NCBI GenBank assembly: GCA_020072655.1 | Contig: JAIQGH010000014.1 | Coordinates: forward strand, 1-42,340 | Source of the DNA: Terriglobia bacterium | GTDB taxonomy: Bacteria; Acidobacteriota; Terriglobia; UBA7540 | Direction of reading: 5' to 3' | DNA length: 42,340 nt | Shown here: positions 7,582-15,241 of the stretch, piece by piece | Position numbering within the stretch: position 1 is the first letter of the stretch | Layout: every line of letters starts with the position of its first letter | Position numbers and translations under genes: made by a program | Notes under the pieces: generated by a model | What the model was told of the DNA's origin: nothing | Databases searched by the model: none | What the model saw: only the letters and a program-made list of their open reading frames with translations

Positions 7582-8622
7582 ATGACCATCGGACTTCCTT
7601 GGGGTTTGGCGCTGGCAAGCGGCGTGAACACTTATCTGCCGCTCTTCCTGATGGCGCTCTTCGCGCGGTTCAGCCACCTCGTACAGGTTTCGCCGCGCTT
7701 CCAGTGGCTGATTTCTGACCAAGCGCTGGTCATCCTGGGCCTGCTGGCCGCCGGCGAAATCCTGGCTCAAAAGTTCCCGGCGCTCGACAATGTTTGGGAC
7801 TTCCTGCACACCCTGCTGAGGCCCATCGCCGGGGCGTTGGCTGCCGGTGCGACGCTCTCGCCCGACGGGACGTTCGAAGAAGTGCTAGGGATGCTGGCTG
7901 GCGGGACGCTCGCCGCAGCCGCCCACTCCGCGAAATCCAGTGTTCGCCTGCTTAGCACCTCAAAAACGCTGGGCCTCGGCAACCCGCTTCTCAGCCTGGT
8001 GGAGGACATCTCGGTCGTTGCGGGGACGCTCGCGGCGATTTACGCCCCTTGGGTAATGCTGGTCGTGGTGATTTTCTTTGCGCTGGTATTTACGCTGCTG
8101 GCACCGTGGCTGGTTCGAACGTTGCTCTACGATCTGCGCATCCTGGCGGGCTGGTTTGCCTGGCTGTGGGGGAAAGCCACTCGCGCCCCTCGGCCGAGCG
8201 GATTGCATGAGAGTCTGCTGGACGTCCATCCCGGGCAATTGCGCGCCCTCGCGCGCCAGCTCCAGCCGGACGAGGAATTGCTCGGAGTGCTGAGCGGATG
8301 GAAACGTTCGCGCTGGGGACCGCGGCGGGCGCGGCTGCTGGTCACAACTCACCGTTGGCTACTGGTCCAGCGGCGATGGCTTCGCAGGCCGGCAGTGCGC
8401 CCTTATCCATACCGTGACGTGGTGATGGTGCGGCATCGGGACACTTTGTTGCTGACGAAGCTTGACGTGCTCACCCGTCAGAACGAGAGCCTCACGCTTC
8501 ACCTGCCCAAGTCCCAGTCGGGCTTTGCAGCCCTGGCGGGCCAGCGGGTCCGCGAAGTCCCCACCTCTCGGCAAGGCGCAGAGCCGCTCGCCGGCGCGAG
8601 CCTGGCTTCCGCTGCGCCGTAA
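7582..8622 (+). CDS. DUF4126 membrane protein with C-terminal PH-like extension
   Basis: 346-aa membrane protein. The first half matches the DUF4126 type: glycine-rich start (GLALASGVNTYLPLF), several hydrophobic helices, and a conserved ALDNVWDFLHTLLRP-like stretch, with further helices to about residue 205. The second half (about 215-320) is soluble and basic with alternating beta-like segments (LLVTTHRWLLVQRRW, VVMVRHRDTLLLTKLDVLT), resembling a bacterial PH-like domain; that assignment is tentative. ATG 7582 is chosen because the DUF4126 homology starts there, preceded by GGTGGAAGG; an upstream start at 7540 would add 14 unconserved residues. Function of DUF4126 is unknown. Confidence 0.8.
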   Translation: MTIGLPWGLALASGVNTYLPLFLMALFARFSHLVQVSPRFQWLISDQALVILGLLAAGEILAQKFPALDNVWDFLHTLLRPIAGALAAGATLSPDGTFEEVLGMLAGGTLAAAAHSAKSSVRLLSTSKTLGLGNPLLSLVEDISVVAGTLAAIYAPWVMLVVVIFFALVFTLLAPWLVRTLLYDLRILAGWFAWLWGKATRAPRPSGLHESLLDVHPGQLRALARQLQPDEELLGVLSGWKRSRWGPRRARLLVTTHRWLLVQRRWLRRPAVRPYPYRDVVMVRHRDTLLLTKLDVLTRQNESLTLHLPKSQSGFAALAGQRVREVPTSRQGAEPLAGASLASAAP

Positions 8623-8630
8623 GGGAGCGA

Positions 8631-8660
8631 TCAGCCTTCCAAATAACGGCTCTCCACAGC
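8631..8660 (-). repeat. Duplicated 3' end of rpiB
   Basis: On the minus strand this reads Glu-Ser-Arg-Tyr-Leu-Glu-Gly-stop. The real rpiB ends Leu-Glu-Ser-Arg-Tyr-Leu-Lys-Gly-stop at 8689. About 25 of 30 bases match the region starting at 8689, 58 bp away. It looks like a tandem duplication remnant of the gene's tail. Confidence 0.6.
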
Positions 8661-8688
8661 AGCGCAGAGAACGCAGAGGAAAGTTCGC

Positions 8689-9144
8689 TCAACCTTTCAG
8701 ATAACGGCTTTCCAAAGCCTGCACCTTGCCGAGTCGCCGGCGGTGTCGTTCCTCGCCCGAGAACCTGGCGGCCAGGAACGCGCGGGCCAATTCATACGCC
8801 AATTCCGGCCCAATCACGCGAGCACCGAGCACAAGCACATTCATGTCGTCGTGCTCGACGCCTTGGTGCGCCGAATACGTATCGTGGCAGAGACCCGCCC
8901 GGATGCCCGGAATCTTGTTAGCCGCCACACAAGCTCCGACCCCGCTGCCGCACAACAGGACGCCTCGCTCCGCCCGCCCGTCCCGCAATGCCTCCGCCAC
9001 GGCCTGCGCGTAGTCAGGATAGTCCACCGGGGCGACGCTGTCGGTGCCGACATCCACAACTTCACAGCCCTGCTCCCGGAGGTAAGACGCCAGGTTCTCC
9101 TTCAGCTCGAATCCCGCGTGGTCTGCGCCCAAGACGATCTTCAT
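8689..9144 (-). CDS. rpiB: Ribose-5-phosphate isomerase B
   Basis: 151 aa, the usual RpiB length. It interconverts ribose 5-phosphate and ribulose 5-phosphate in the non-oxidative pentose phosphate pathway, in the cytoplasm. Family motifs: start [13 protein letters not shown], then [16 protein letters not shown], the phosphate/active-site loop [13 protein letters not shown], and the [18 protein letters not shown] segment. The start is set at ATG 9144, where the family homology begins; the frame stays open upstream, but that extension is not RpiB-like. A duplicated tail fragment lies 58 bp downstream. Confidence 0.95.
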   Translation of the reverse strand: MKIVLGADHAGFELKENLASYLREQGCEVVDVGTDSVAPVDYPDYAQAVAEALRDGRAERGVLLCGSGVGACVAANKIPGIRAGLCHDTYSAHQGVEHDDMNVLVLGARVIGPELAYELARAFLAARFSGEERHRRRLGKVQALESRYLKG

Positions 9145-9241
9145 GACCTGCCTCGCTCGAAAGGAAGATTCATTGACTCGCCGGTTGTCTGGAAATCGAG
9201 CGGAGAGGTGCCGAGCAGAATATGGGTGCACCACCGCTTCT

Positions 9242-9709
9242 TCATGATGCCTGGGCAGAGGCGGCGCGCTTCTTGAGCTCTTCGGGCGACACATCCTCCA
9301 CGTGCGTGGCAATGTACCATCGGTGTCCATAGGGATCTGCCACGCCGCCGGTGCGGTCACCGTAGAACTGATCGCTCACCGGCCTGAGCACCGTCGCGCC
9401 GGCGGCGACCGCTTGGCTGAACACGCGGTCGACGTCTTCAACGTAAAGATGGAGCATCACGGGCGTGCCGCCAACCGACTGCGGGCTCCGGGCTTCGACT
9501 TCGGGGGCCTCGTCGGCCACCATCACGCAGGAATCGCCGATGCGAATCTCAGCGTGCCCAACTTTTCCGTCGGGCCGCGTCATGCGAAACAACTCCTTCG
9601 CTCCAAACGCCTTCTTGTAGAACTCGATGGCTCCCGCCCCGTCGCTCACAACCAGATAAGGCGTCACCGCGTGATAGCCCTCAGGAATAGGTTTCACTTT
9701 GCTTGCCAT
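9242..9709 (-). CDS. VOC (glyoxalase/PhnB-like) superfamily protein
   Basis: 155-aa single-domain vicinal-oxygen-chelate protein of the PhnB/YciP type. It opens [25 protein letters not shown]-like (key words PYL, A-I-E-F-Y-x-x-x-F-G-A), has [17 protein letters not shown] in the middle, and ends with [21 protein letters not shown]. The conserved PYGHxW-x-A-T-H end is typical. Such proteins are cytoplasmic and often metal-binding, but the substrate is rarely known and cannot be told here. Same strand as rpiB and the flavoprotein gene, with gaps near 90 bp that leave operon membership open. Confidence 0.88.
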   Translation of the reverse strand: MASKVKPIPEGYHAVTPYLVVSDGAGAIEFYKKAFGAKELFRMTRPDGKVGHAEIRIGDSCVMVADEAPEVEARSPQSVGGTPVMLHLYVEDVDRVFSQAVAAGATVLRPVSDQFYGDRTGGVADPYGHRWYIATHVEDVSPEELKKRAASAQAS

Positions 9710-9795
9710 CAGTCATCTCCTTTCGAAATCATTCTGGGAATTCGCTGTCTTCTCGCAACCGCAGCGCTGCCGGTTCGACCGCAAAACCCGGGCGA

Positions 9796-10569
9796 TTACG
9801 TTTTCTCGCCGCTCGCAGGGGCCCAATAAAGCTCCTCGCGAATACACTCCTTGGCGAAGCCGCGCCGATGGAGAATGCCTTTGGCGTTGAGGATCATCTG
9901 CGGCTGGCCGCACAGATAGACGGTGGCCGTTGCGGGGTCGAATCCAACCCTGTCCAAGTGCTTGCGCAGAACGTCATCGACCCGGCCGACTTCGCCCTTC
10001 CAGGAGCGGTCCTCCCACGGCCGGCTGATCGTCGGGATATAGCAGAACCAGCTCGAATCGTTGGAGAGCGTCTGAAGCTCTTCGCGATACCCAAACTCCC
10101 AGGAGCGGCTGGCTCCGTGCAGGATCACGAGTCTATGGTCGGGCGCCCGGCCACCACGGACCTCTGCCGCCATCTTGCGGACGATGCTGACGAAGGGCGC
10201 GACGCCCGTCACCGTCCCTGCCAGGAAATGGTTGCGGCGGCCACTCTGATCGTCGAAAGTGAATCGTCCCATGGCCTGACGACCCATCCAGAGCGTTTCG
10301 CCTATCCCCATAGAGTGGAGGGCCGGAGTCAGATCGCCCTTGGGGGCAAGTTCGAAGAAAAACTCGATCTCGTCTTCGTGTGGGCCGGAAACAATCGAGT
10401 ACGGCCGCTCGATCATGACGTCGCCATCCCGAATGCCGAGGGTGGCGTATTGGCCCGCCTGGAAGCTCAGTTTTTCTTCCCCCCGCACGCGAATGGACCA
10501 CAGATCGTCTGCATGATCCTTGCGGTGAACAATCCAGACCCTCTGAAAGCGCTCTTCCTCAGCCGGCAT
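9796..10569 (-). CDS. Ferredoxin/flavodoxin-NADP+ reductase-like flavoprotein
   Basis: 257-aa FAD/NAD(P)-binding oxidoreductase of the Fpr type. The N-terminal beta-barrel has the FAD motif RPYSIVSGP (about residue 55). The C-terminal Rossmann half has GTVTGVAPFVSIVRKM (pyrophosphate-binding GTGxGxxPF motif), ILHGASRSWEFGYREEL and YLCGQPQMI. It lacks any 2Fe-2S ferredoxin domain, so it should exchange electrons with a separate ferredoxin or flavodoxin; the partner is not nearby. Length and motifs fit bacterial Fpr (about 250-260 aa). Confidence 0.9.
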   Translation of the reverse strand: MPAEEERFQRVWIVHRKDHADDLWSIRVRGEEKLSFQAGQYATLGIRDGDVMIERPYSIVSGPHEDEIEFFFELAPKGDLTPALHSMGIGETLWMGRQAMGRFTFDDQSGRRNHFLAGTVTGVAPFVSIVRKMAAEVRGGRAPDHRLVILHGASRSWEFGYREELQTLSNDSSWFCYIPTISRPWEDRSWKGEVGRVDDVLRKHLDRVGFDPATATVYLCGQPQMILNAKGILHRRGFAKECIREELYWAPASGEKT

Positions 10570-10808
10570 GAAAAGGGCCCCCTCGCCCTTTCTCGTCGTT
10601 CGAGAAGATTTGTTCTGGGTAACGCCCCGAGGACTATGATAGCAGAATTGCGGGGTCTAACGGCGCCGGTGCCCGGGCGCCTGCGCGCACACAGGTGCTC
10701 AACCCGCAAAGGCAAACTGACTGAGAGGAGGCGACGCCATGGAATGGCGCGCGGGGCGGCCTGACCGCGGAGGGGTGCTCCCGGCCCGGCCGCGGTACGG
10801 CAGCCGCC

Positions 10809-11270
10809 CTACCTGGTAACGCCGGTCACGTACCATGCCGCCAAGACGCCCGCGTAGACGAGCGAAATCACCAGCGAAATGCAGAAAACCTTGCCGAAGA
10901 ACGGCTCGGGGACTTGCTTCCGCCACGCCCGCACGCACAGGATGATGAGCAAGATTTCGGTCAGGATGGCGAGCCCGTGAAGGGGGGTGTCCAGCGCCGG
11001 AAGCGGCTTCATCATCACGGAGGACCAAAGGATCGAGAACTCGCGGAAGAAACCACCGAGCAAAATGTTGAGCAGGTTCCCGACGATGGGGGCAACAATC
11101 CCCAGCATGTAGCTGTACTTGTTTTCCCCAAAGAACACCATGATGGCGACGGCAACGTAGATCAGGCTCTTGGTCAGCTCGAAAGGAAAGTACTGTGGAA
11201 TCGCGAAGGCTCCTGCAACAACCAGCACGACGGTGGTGAACGCAACGACGAAGACGCCTCGGTCGGACAT
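10809..11270 (-). CDS. Small polytopic membrane protein, unknown
   Basis: 153 aa with about four hydrophobic helices: VFVVAFTTVVLVVAGAFAIP, LIYVAVAIMVFFG, ILTEILLIILCV and VFCISLVISLVYAGVLAAWY. It starts at ATG 11270 with an AAGGAG nine bases upstream. I do not recognise a family. It lies between the flavoprotein gene and the tRNA, with 239 bp of unassigned sequence on its downstream side. Confidence 0.75.
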   Translation of the reverse strand: MSDRGVFVVAFTTVVLVVAGAFAIPQYFPFELTKSLIYVAVAIMVFFGENKYSYMLGIVAPIVGNLLNILLGGFFREFSILWSSVMMKPLPALDTPLHGLAILTEILLIILCVRAWRKQVPEPFFGKVFCISLVISLVYAGVLAAWYVTGVTR

Positions 11271-11550
11271 AGGTCAGCTCCTTTGAGGGGATGAAGAACA
11301 CTCGCTCGCCAAGACCGGCCGGCTTGGCGGCTGAGGTTCAGAGTCCGGGAGAGACTCGGTTCCGCATCTCACTGTGCACTTGGTTCCGGCACGCACCAGC
11401 TCGTTTGTCCCGCTGGGTTCAGCGGAGTATAGCACATCGCCCCTAAGCAAGCGCCCCGTTCGGACGGGGATGCGCAGACCCACCGAGCCAGTCGTCCGAG
11501 GGCGTTCGGGTCCTTCTCCAAGGCGCAAAGTTGGGTTAGACTGAAGTCCC

Positions 11551-11626
11551 GCGCCTGTAGCTCAGATGGATAGAGCGCAGACTTCGAATCTGTAGGTCGG
11601 GAGTTCGAGCCTCCCCAGGCGCGCCA
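11551..11626 (+). tRNA. tRNA-Arg (anticodon TCG)
   Basis: Cloverleaf: acceptor GCGCCTG/CAGGCGC, D-stem GCTC/GAGC, anticodon stem GCAGA/TCTGT (one G-U pair), loop CTTCGAA giving anticodon TCG, T-stem GGGAG/CTCCC with loop TTCGAGC, discriminator G, encoded CCA. A20 in the D-loop and C35 fit arginine identity. At 76 nt it is one base shorter than the usual layout: the base between the D-stem and the anticodon stem (position 26) seems to be missing. Its last 39 bases are repeated at 14112-14150, marking it as an integration site. Confidence 0.92.
11588..11626 (+). repeat. Left direct repeat (attL-like, tRNA-Arg 3' end)
   Basis: Runs from the 3' side of the anticodon loop through the encoded CCA. 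It matches 14112-14150 except for one base (C at 11622 versus T) in the acceptor strand. Confidence 0.85.
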
Positions 11627-11760
11627 TAACCTGCCAGCCTGTGAGCGTTTAGGGAAGCCCATAACCTACCGAGTGGTAGGGGCCAATTCGCTCTGGCCAC
11701 CATCTGTGACCACTTCTTGGCGACCGGACGGTAGTGGCGCAGTCTACTTGAGATAGGCAA

Positions 11761-11979
11761 TCACCAGTACATTATGATGAAGTGCCCGGTGACAAAGGCG
11801 AGGGCTAGAGGAAGTCCAACGATCAGAAGGTACTGCCCAACAAAGGGCGCAGGGTCCGCAAGGTCAGCGATGTCCCCCTCATCGGACTTTTGTAGAAAAA
11901 GATAGAAGAAACCAATCAGGAATACGACCCCGAGGACGGCGGCAAGGATCATGCCTGAATCCACAGGGTTGTACCTCAT
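11761..11979 (-). CDS. Small two-helix membrane protein, unknown
   Basis: 72 aa. The first helix is about residues 9-30 (MILAAVLGVVFLIGFFYLFL), followed by an acidic linker (KSDEGDIADLADPAP), then a second helix (YLLIVGLPLALAFVTGHFI). Start ATG 11979 overlaps the stop of the upstream 90-aa gene by 4 bp (ATGA), indicating translational coupling. No family recognised. It lies within the tRNA-bounded interval. Confidence 0.6.
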   Translation of the reverse strand: MRYNPVDSGMILAAVLGVVFLIGFFYLFLQKSDEGDIADLADPAPFVGQYLLIVGLPLALAFVTGHFIIMYW

Positions 11980-12248
11980 CTGTTGACGAGGAAGTGTAGA
12001 ATGCCAGCCGCGAGTATTCCCAAACCCCAGAACGCAAAATCTTCTAGTCCGCTGCCAGCAGTTGCCTCGTCCTCGTACCGTGGGTCAAACCAGGATTCCT
12101 TGACGGCTGCGAAGACCGCCGCCGAGATCCCTCCAATAAGCGCTGCCCTATTTCCCCACAGCCAACCTGGGAGCGCTACCGACAGCGCGCCAAGCGAAGC
12201 ATGGAGCCCCTGAGCGACGGTGTTGAGGCTTAGCGTGATCTTCTCCAC
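11976..12248 (-). CDS. Small membrane protein, unknown
   Basis: 90 aa, two hydrophobic stretches (LIGGISAAVFAAV and FAFWGLGILAAGILHFL) separated by the charged segment KESWFDPRYEDEATAGSG. The pattern of a helix followed by KE-x-W-x-D-x-x-Y-E and a second helix loosely recalls small envelope or phage-related proteins, but I cannot assign it. It is coupled to the 72-aa gene by a 4-bp overlap and lies 4 bp after the 104-aa ORF, so the three probably form one transcript. Confidence 0.6.
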   Translation of the reverse strand: MEKITLSLNTVAQGLHASLGALSVALPGWLWGNRAALIGGISAAVFAAVKESWFDPRYEDEATAGSGLEDFAFWGLGILAAGILHFLVNR

Positions 12249-12252
12249 GTCT

Positions 12253-12567
12253 TTAATCTCCCACGCAGAAGCATTTCTCCCAATGAGCGCAACTTCCGTG
12301 CTGGTATTCCCCGTAGAGGCAACCTCCAGAACTCCTCGTCGCGCCGGGCCACGCGGTATTTACGCCGTGAATCGGGCACATGGACATGGACTGGCACCCC
12401 CTGCGGGGAGTGGGGTTCAGGTAAAGCGCCGTGACCGTGGTCGAAATTGCCATCAGAAGTAGAAGAATTAGACCCTTTATGGCTCCTCCAGTTAGTGCTT
12501 TTGGAACTCCCGATACTTCAACCCGCAGATTCCGGTTCTTAGTCTGAGCGCTGCTGTAGCCTGACAC
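12253..12567 (-). CDS. Small membrane-anchored Cys-rich protein, unknown
   Basis: 104 aa from a GTG start, no strong ribosome site. One membrane helix (about residues 31-50, LILLLLMAISTTVTALYL) is followed by an exposed-looking tail with seven cysteines and several histidines (CQSMSMCPIHG, GEYQHGSCAHW, CFC). The pattern could bind metal or form disulfides. First gene of the three-gene minus-strand cassette in the tRNA-bounded interval. The low number of conserved cues leaves some doubt that it is real. Confidence 0.45.
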   Translation of the reverse strand: MSGYSSAQTKNRNLRVEVSGVPKALTGGAIKGLILLLLMAISTTVTALYLNPTPRRGCQSMSMCPIHGVNTAWPGATRSSGGCLYGEYQHGSCAHWEKCFCVGD

Positions 12568-12810
12568 CTATTTATGCGAGAGTCAACCTTGGCAGGTGCT
12601 TACGTTCCACGGTTTCGAGAATCGGAGAAACTTCGCACTTGGAGCTTCAGCAGCTATGGCAAGGCCGGAGGGGACCCCTTGCGCCCAGCCGGATAGGGCC
12701 TTGTAACTCCCCTTTCAATCCGTTATTGTGGCCCGGCAATCCTGATCGCGAATGCGCCAGGTGAGGTTCATCCCGGAATGGCAGGATCCAAAGCAAAGGG
12801 GGACATGATC

Positions 12811-14034
12811 ATGTCAGTCGAAAAGAGTATTCATCGTCGCGAGTTCCTGGTAACTACCGCCGGCGTGCTGGCCAGCACGGTCACTTCTGCTTGCCGCGCC
12901 GCGACCGCCGAGGAAATCGAGCAGGCCGCGGCCAAGGTGGGCAAGCTGCCACGGCGCAAGCTGGGCAACACAGGGAGAGACGTCACGGTCCTGGTGGGCG
13001 CGGGCACTTGGAATAGCGATGGCATTGAAGCGGCCATCCGTTGCGGCGTCAACTACTGGCACAAGGCAGACGAGTGGGGTGGCCGAGTCCCACCGGCCAT
13101 CCTCAAGAACCGCGAAGCGCACTATTGCCAGGTGTGCGTCGATCGGGCGTATGGCAATCACGAGACGGGTAGGATCGACGAGGAGGCCCACTATCAATTC
13201 GTAAAGAAAGCTCTGGCCAAGACCGGTCTTCGCTACTTTGACGACATGCAGTTCCACTTTGGTTTCCACAACGCCGCGGAGGTGAAAAACGAACATGGTT
13301 TCTTGCGCGCCTTCGAGCGGCTGAAGAAGGAAGGCTTAGTGCGGCATCTTTGCCTCTCCCAGCATCACTACGGCGGCAATTCGCGCGTTGAGAGCGGGCA
13401 GAACGCCGCCGAGATCCTGACTGCGGTTATTGATGACGGGGTCTTCGAGCACGCTCAGTTCTGGTATTCCTACGGCGAAACTGACCCCATGCAGCAATGG
13501 GTAAACATGGCGCGACGCAAGGGCTTCGGCACCATCGCCATGAAGACTATGCGCGGCGCGGGGCGCATGAAGGCAGATCGCGAATTCATGAAGAACCTCC
13601 CTTCCGGCACTACGCCGCATCACGCGTTGGCTCGATGGCTGACGACGGCTACCGAACTTGATGCCGCCGTCGTTGAAATCAACAATCTGGACCAGTTCGT
13701 CGATACGTTCTCCGGCGCGGGTAAGCCTCTGCGAACCATGGACAGCAGGGGCATCGAACAGATGGCGGCTTATGCGAACCGCGAAGTCTGCCGACTGTGT
13801 AACGAATGCGCCAGCCACTGCCCGCAGGGAATCTCCGTCGCGGATATTCTCCGCTACGAGCGCTACGCACAGGATTACGGCGAAGGCCTGCGTGCCCGCG
13901 TTCTCTATGCCATGCTCGACCGCCAAGGCGACTCGTGCATCGCTTGCGGGGATTGCCTTCCGCATTGTCCCCAGGAACTTGATATACCCCGCAAGCTGGC
14001 TGAGTCGCACCGGCTCCTGGTAACAAGGGGCTAG
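12811..14034 (+). CDS. Tat-exported aldo/keto reductase-like protein with two [4Fe-4S] motifs
   Basis: 407 aa. Twin-arginine leader (SIHRREFLVTTAG, with RR at residues 9-10), then a TIM-barrel aldo/keto-reductase fold (KLPRRKLGNTGRDVTVL at about 45-61) and a C-terminal ferredoxin-like part with cysteines 327/330/333/337 and 376/379/382/386, enough for two [4Fe-4S] clusters. It should be folded in the cytoplasm and exported. The usual AKR D-x-x-x-x-Y-G segment reads HKADEWGG here, so the catalytic tyrosine appears replaced by tryptophan, while His (QFHFGFHN) and Lys (IAMKTM) candidates remain; activity is uncertain. ATG 12811 has AAGGGGG eight bases upstream; ATG 12805 and 12778 are in-frame alternatives. 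A second Tat leader starts 29 bp after the stop. Confidence 0.88.
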   Translation: MSVEKSIHRREFLVTTAGVLASTVTSACRAATAEEIEQAAAKVGKLPRRKLGNTGRDVTVLVGAGTWNSDGIEAAIRCGVNYWHKADEWGGRVPPAILKNREAHYCQVCVDRAYGNHETGRIDEEAHYQFVKKALAKTGLRYFDDMQFHFGFHNAAEVKNEHGFLRAFERLKKEGLVRHLCLSQHHYGGNSRVESGQNAAEILTAVIDDGVFEHAQFWYSYGETDPMQQWVNMARRKGFGTIAMKTMRGAGRMKADREFMKNLPSGTTPHHALARWLTTATELDAAVVEINNLDQFVDTFSGAGKPLRTMDSRGIEQMAAYANREVCRLCNECASHCPQGISVADILRYERYAQDYGEGLRARVLYAMLDRQGDSCIACGDCLPHCPQELDIPRKLAESHRLLVTRG

Positions 14035-14062
14035 AGACCGGAACCTGATTCGAGAAGTCAAT

Positions 14063-14119
14063 ATGGAGATAACGGATTTGTCGCGCAGGGATCTCCTGCG
14101 CGCAGCCGGCTATCTGTAG
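14063..14119 (+). pseudogene. Truncated 5' end of a Tat-exported protein gene
   Basis: ATG 14063 opens an 18-codon frame, MEITDLSRRDLLRAAGYL-stop, which is a textbook twin-arginine n-region (S-R-R-D-L-L) cut off just as the hydrophobic region should begin. The cut coincides with the right tRNA-Arg repeat (from 14112), whose bases supply the TAG stop. It lies 29 bp after the aldo/keto reductase stop, so it was probably the next gene of that operon. Confidence 0.6.
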
Positions 14120-14150
14120 GTCGGGAGTTCGAGCCTCCCCAGGCGTGCCA
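14112..14150 (+). repeat. Right direct repeat (attR-like, tRNA-Arg 3' fragment)
   Basis: 38 of 39 bases identical to 11588-11626, including the T-arm and CCA, but without the 5' half of the tRNA. It interrupts the Tat-leader ORF that starts at 14063. Confidence 0.85.
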
Positions 14151-14627
14151 GCCACACGCCAGCCCGCAGAACAACTCGCAAGACCGATACCCTCCGGGGA
14201 CATTGGCTGATGGTCTAATTGTAGACTAACCTAAATGTGATCAGTGGAGCGTCAGGGAATTTCCAGATCTGCTTGGGCGACGCGACCCCTTTATCGAGCT
14301 GACCCCGCTTTAAACTTGACGGTAGGCCTCCGACGGTGGCCAAACAGGCTGCCGTTTTTCGCTGCCTTGCCCTCGCGCTTTGGGTGCTTTGGGCGTTTTC
14401 GGTCGCCTCCGCGGCGCCTCTGATCCTCCATCGGTTGCACTGACCCTGCCGCCAACCAGAGCCCCGCCTCGCTTCCTTTAGGTGTGGCGATTTTCCCCAC
14501 TTTATTGCGCAGATAGACGAAGTGCCCTGGGCAAATCTCTTCGGTGCTTCAACCGAACGGAAGAGCCCATCCAGGAACTTATCTCGCCCTGTCGAACGCG
14601 GCAGGCGGTTGGGACAAGGAGCCTTCC
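14151..14627. other. Unassigned interval after the tRNA repeat
   Basis: 477 bp between the right tRNA repeat and the efflux pseudogene. A minus-strand frame stays open through most of it, but its product is Arg/Gln-rich and of low complexity with no motif I recognise. A short perfect inverted repeat, GTCTA-ATTG-TAGAC, lies at about 14213-14226. I see no convincing gene. Confidence 0.5.
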
Positions 14628-15241
14628 ATGAAGAGCTCAGTCGCGCCCGGTGGCGCTGAATCCCTCGCTTCCGCCGGATTGGCACTCCTTTGCCTCCTGA
14701 CCATAAACTGCACGCGCGAAGCCCAGGTTGATGCCGGGACGTCCGACACACAAACCGTCAAGGGCCGATCGTCCAGGTCCGCGCTCCTCGGTCCGGCACC
14801 ATCGTCGAGCAGAATGTCAAGGGCGGAACGGGGGTGCGCTCGATCGACAACTCCCCCAACCTTTTCACCATTGCGGATCTCTCGCGGGTCTGGGTGCTCT
14901 GCGACGTCTATGCGTACCAACTGCCGCAAGTGCGGCTAGGAGACTTTGCCGACGTGCGCTTGAACGCGTACCCGGACCGGGTGTTGCGCGGGCGAGTAAG
15001 CAACATCGCCCGCGTGCTCGACGCCACCACCCGCACCGCCAAGGCGCGCCTGGAATTGGACAACAGCAGCCGTCTGATGCGCGTGGGCATGTTCGCCACC
15101 GCCACCTTCCGCTCCGAGAGCCCCGAGTCGCGCGCCGTCGTGCCGGCCACCGCCATCCTCCGATTGCATGACAAGGACTGGGTTTTCCGGCCCGCCGGCG
15201 GGCGTCGGTTTCAGCAATTGGAAATCCAGGCCGGGGCCTGA
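14628..15241 (+). pseudogene. RND efflux membrane-fusion lipoprotein (CusB/CzcB-like), internally deleted and frameshifted
   Basis: ATG 14628 has AAGGAG six bases upstream and begins an intact lipoprotein leader (hydrophobic LALLCLLTIN followed by Cys). After about 45 codons the frame is lost near 14757. The family's C-terminal part resumes in another frame: VRAPRSGTIVEQNVKGG (lipoyl half), LFTIADLSRVWVLCDVY, and RTAKARLELDN with VGMFATATFRS (beta-barrel), ending LEIQAG. The central hairpin and first lipoyl half (about 150-200 residues) are missing. The gene should have linked an inner-membrane RND pump to an outer-membrane channel for metal export, but cannot encode a working protein as read. 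Confidence 0.8.

Larger units (their letters stand above)
11588..14150. mobile_element. Putative tRNA-Arg-bounded genomic island or island remnant
   Basis: The 3' end of tRNA-Arg (11588-11626) recurs directly at 14112-14150 with 38 of 39 bases identical, the arrangement left by tyrosine-recombinase integration into a tRNA 3' end. The interval holds three small minus-strand ORFs, a Tat/Fe-S aldo/keto reductase and a truncated Tat leader. No integrase, excisionase or transposase gene is visible, so the element would be a remnant or mobilised in trans. The decayed efflux operon just beyond suggests a recombination-prone site. Confidence 0.6.

Noticed and set aside
11369-11760. Minus-strand ORFs across the tRNA gene containing GEARTPDLQIR-type peptides
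   Set aside because: This peptide is the well-known false translation of the antisense strand of a tRNA; the same occurs at the right repeat (minus strand, about 13679-14203).
14215-14751. 178-codon minus-strand ORF after the tRNA repeat
   Set aside because: Low-complexity Arg/Gln/Ser-rich product with no recognisable domain, and it overlaps the ribosome site and leader of the efflux lipoprotein gene on the other strand.
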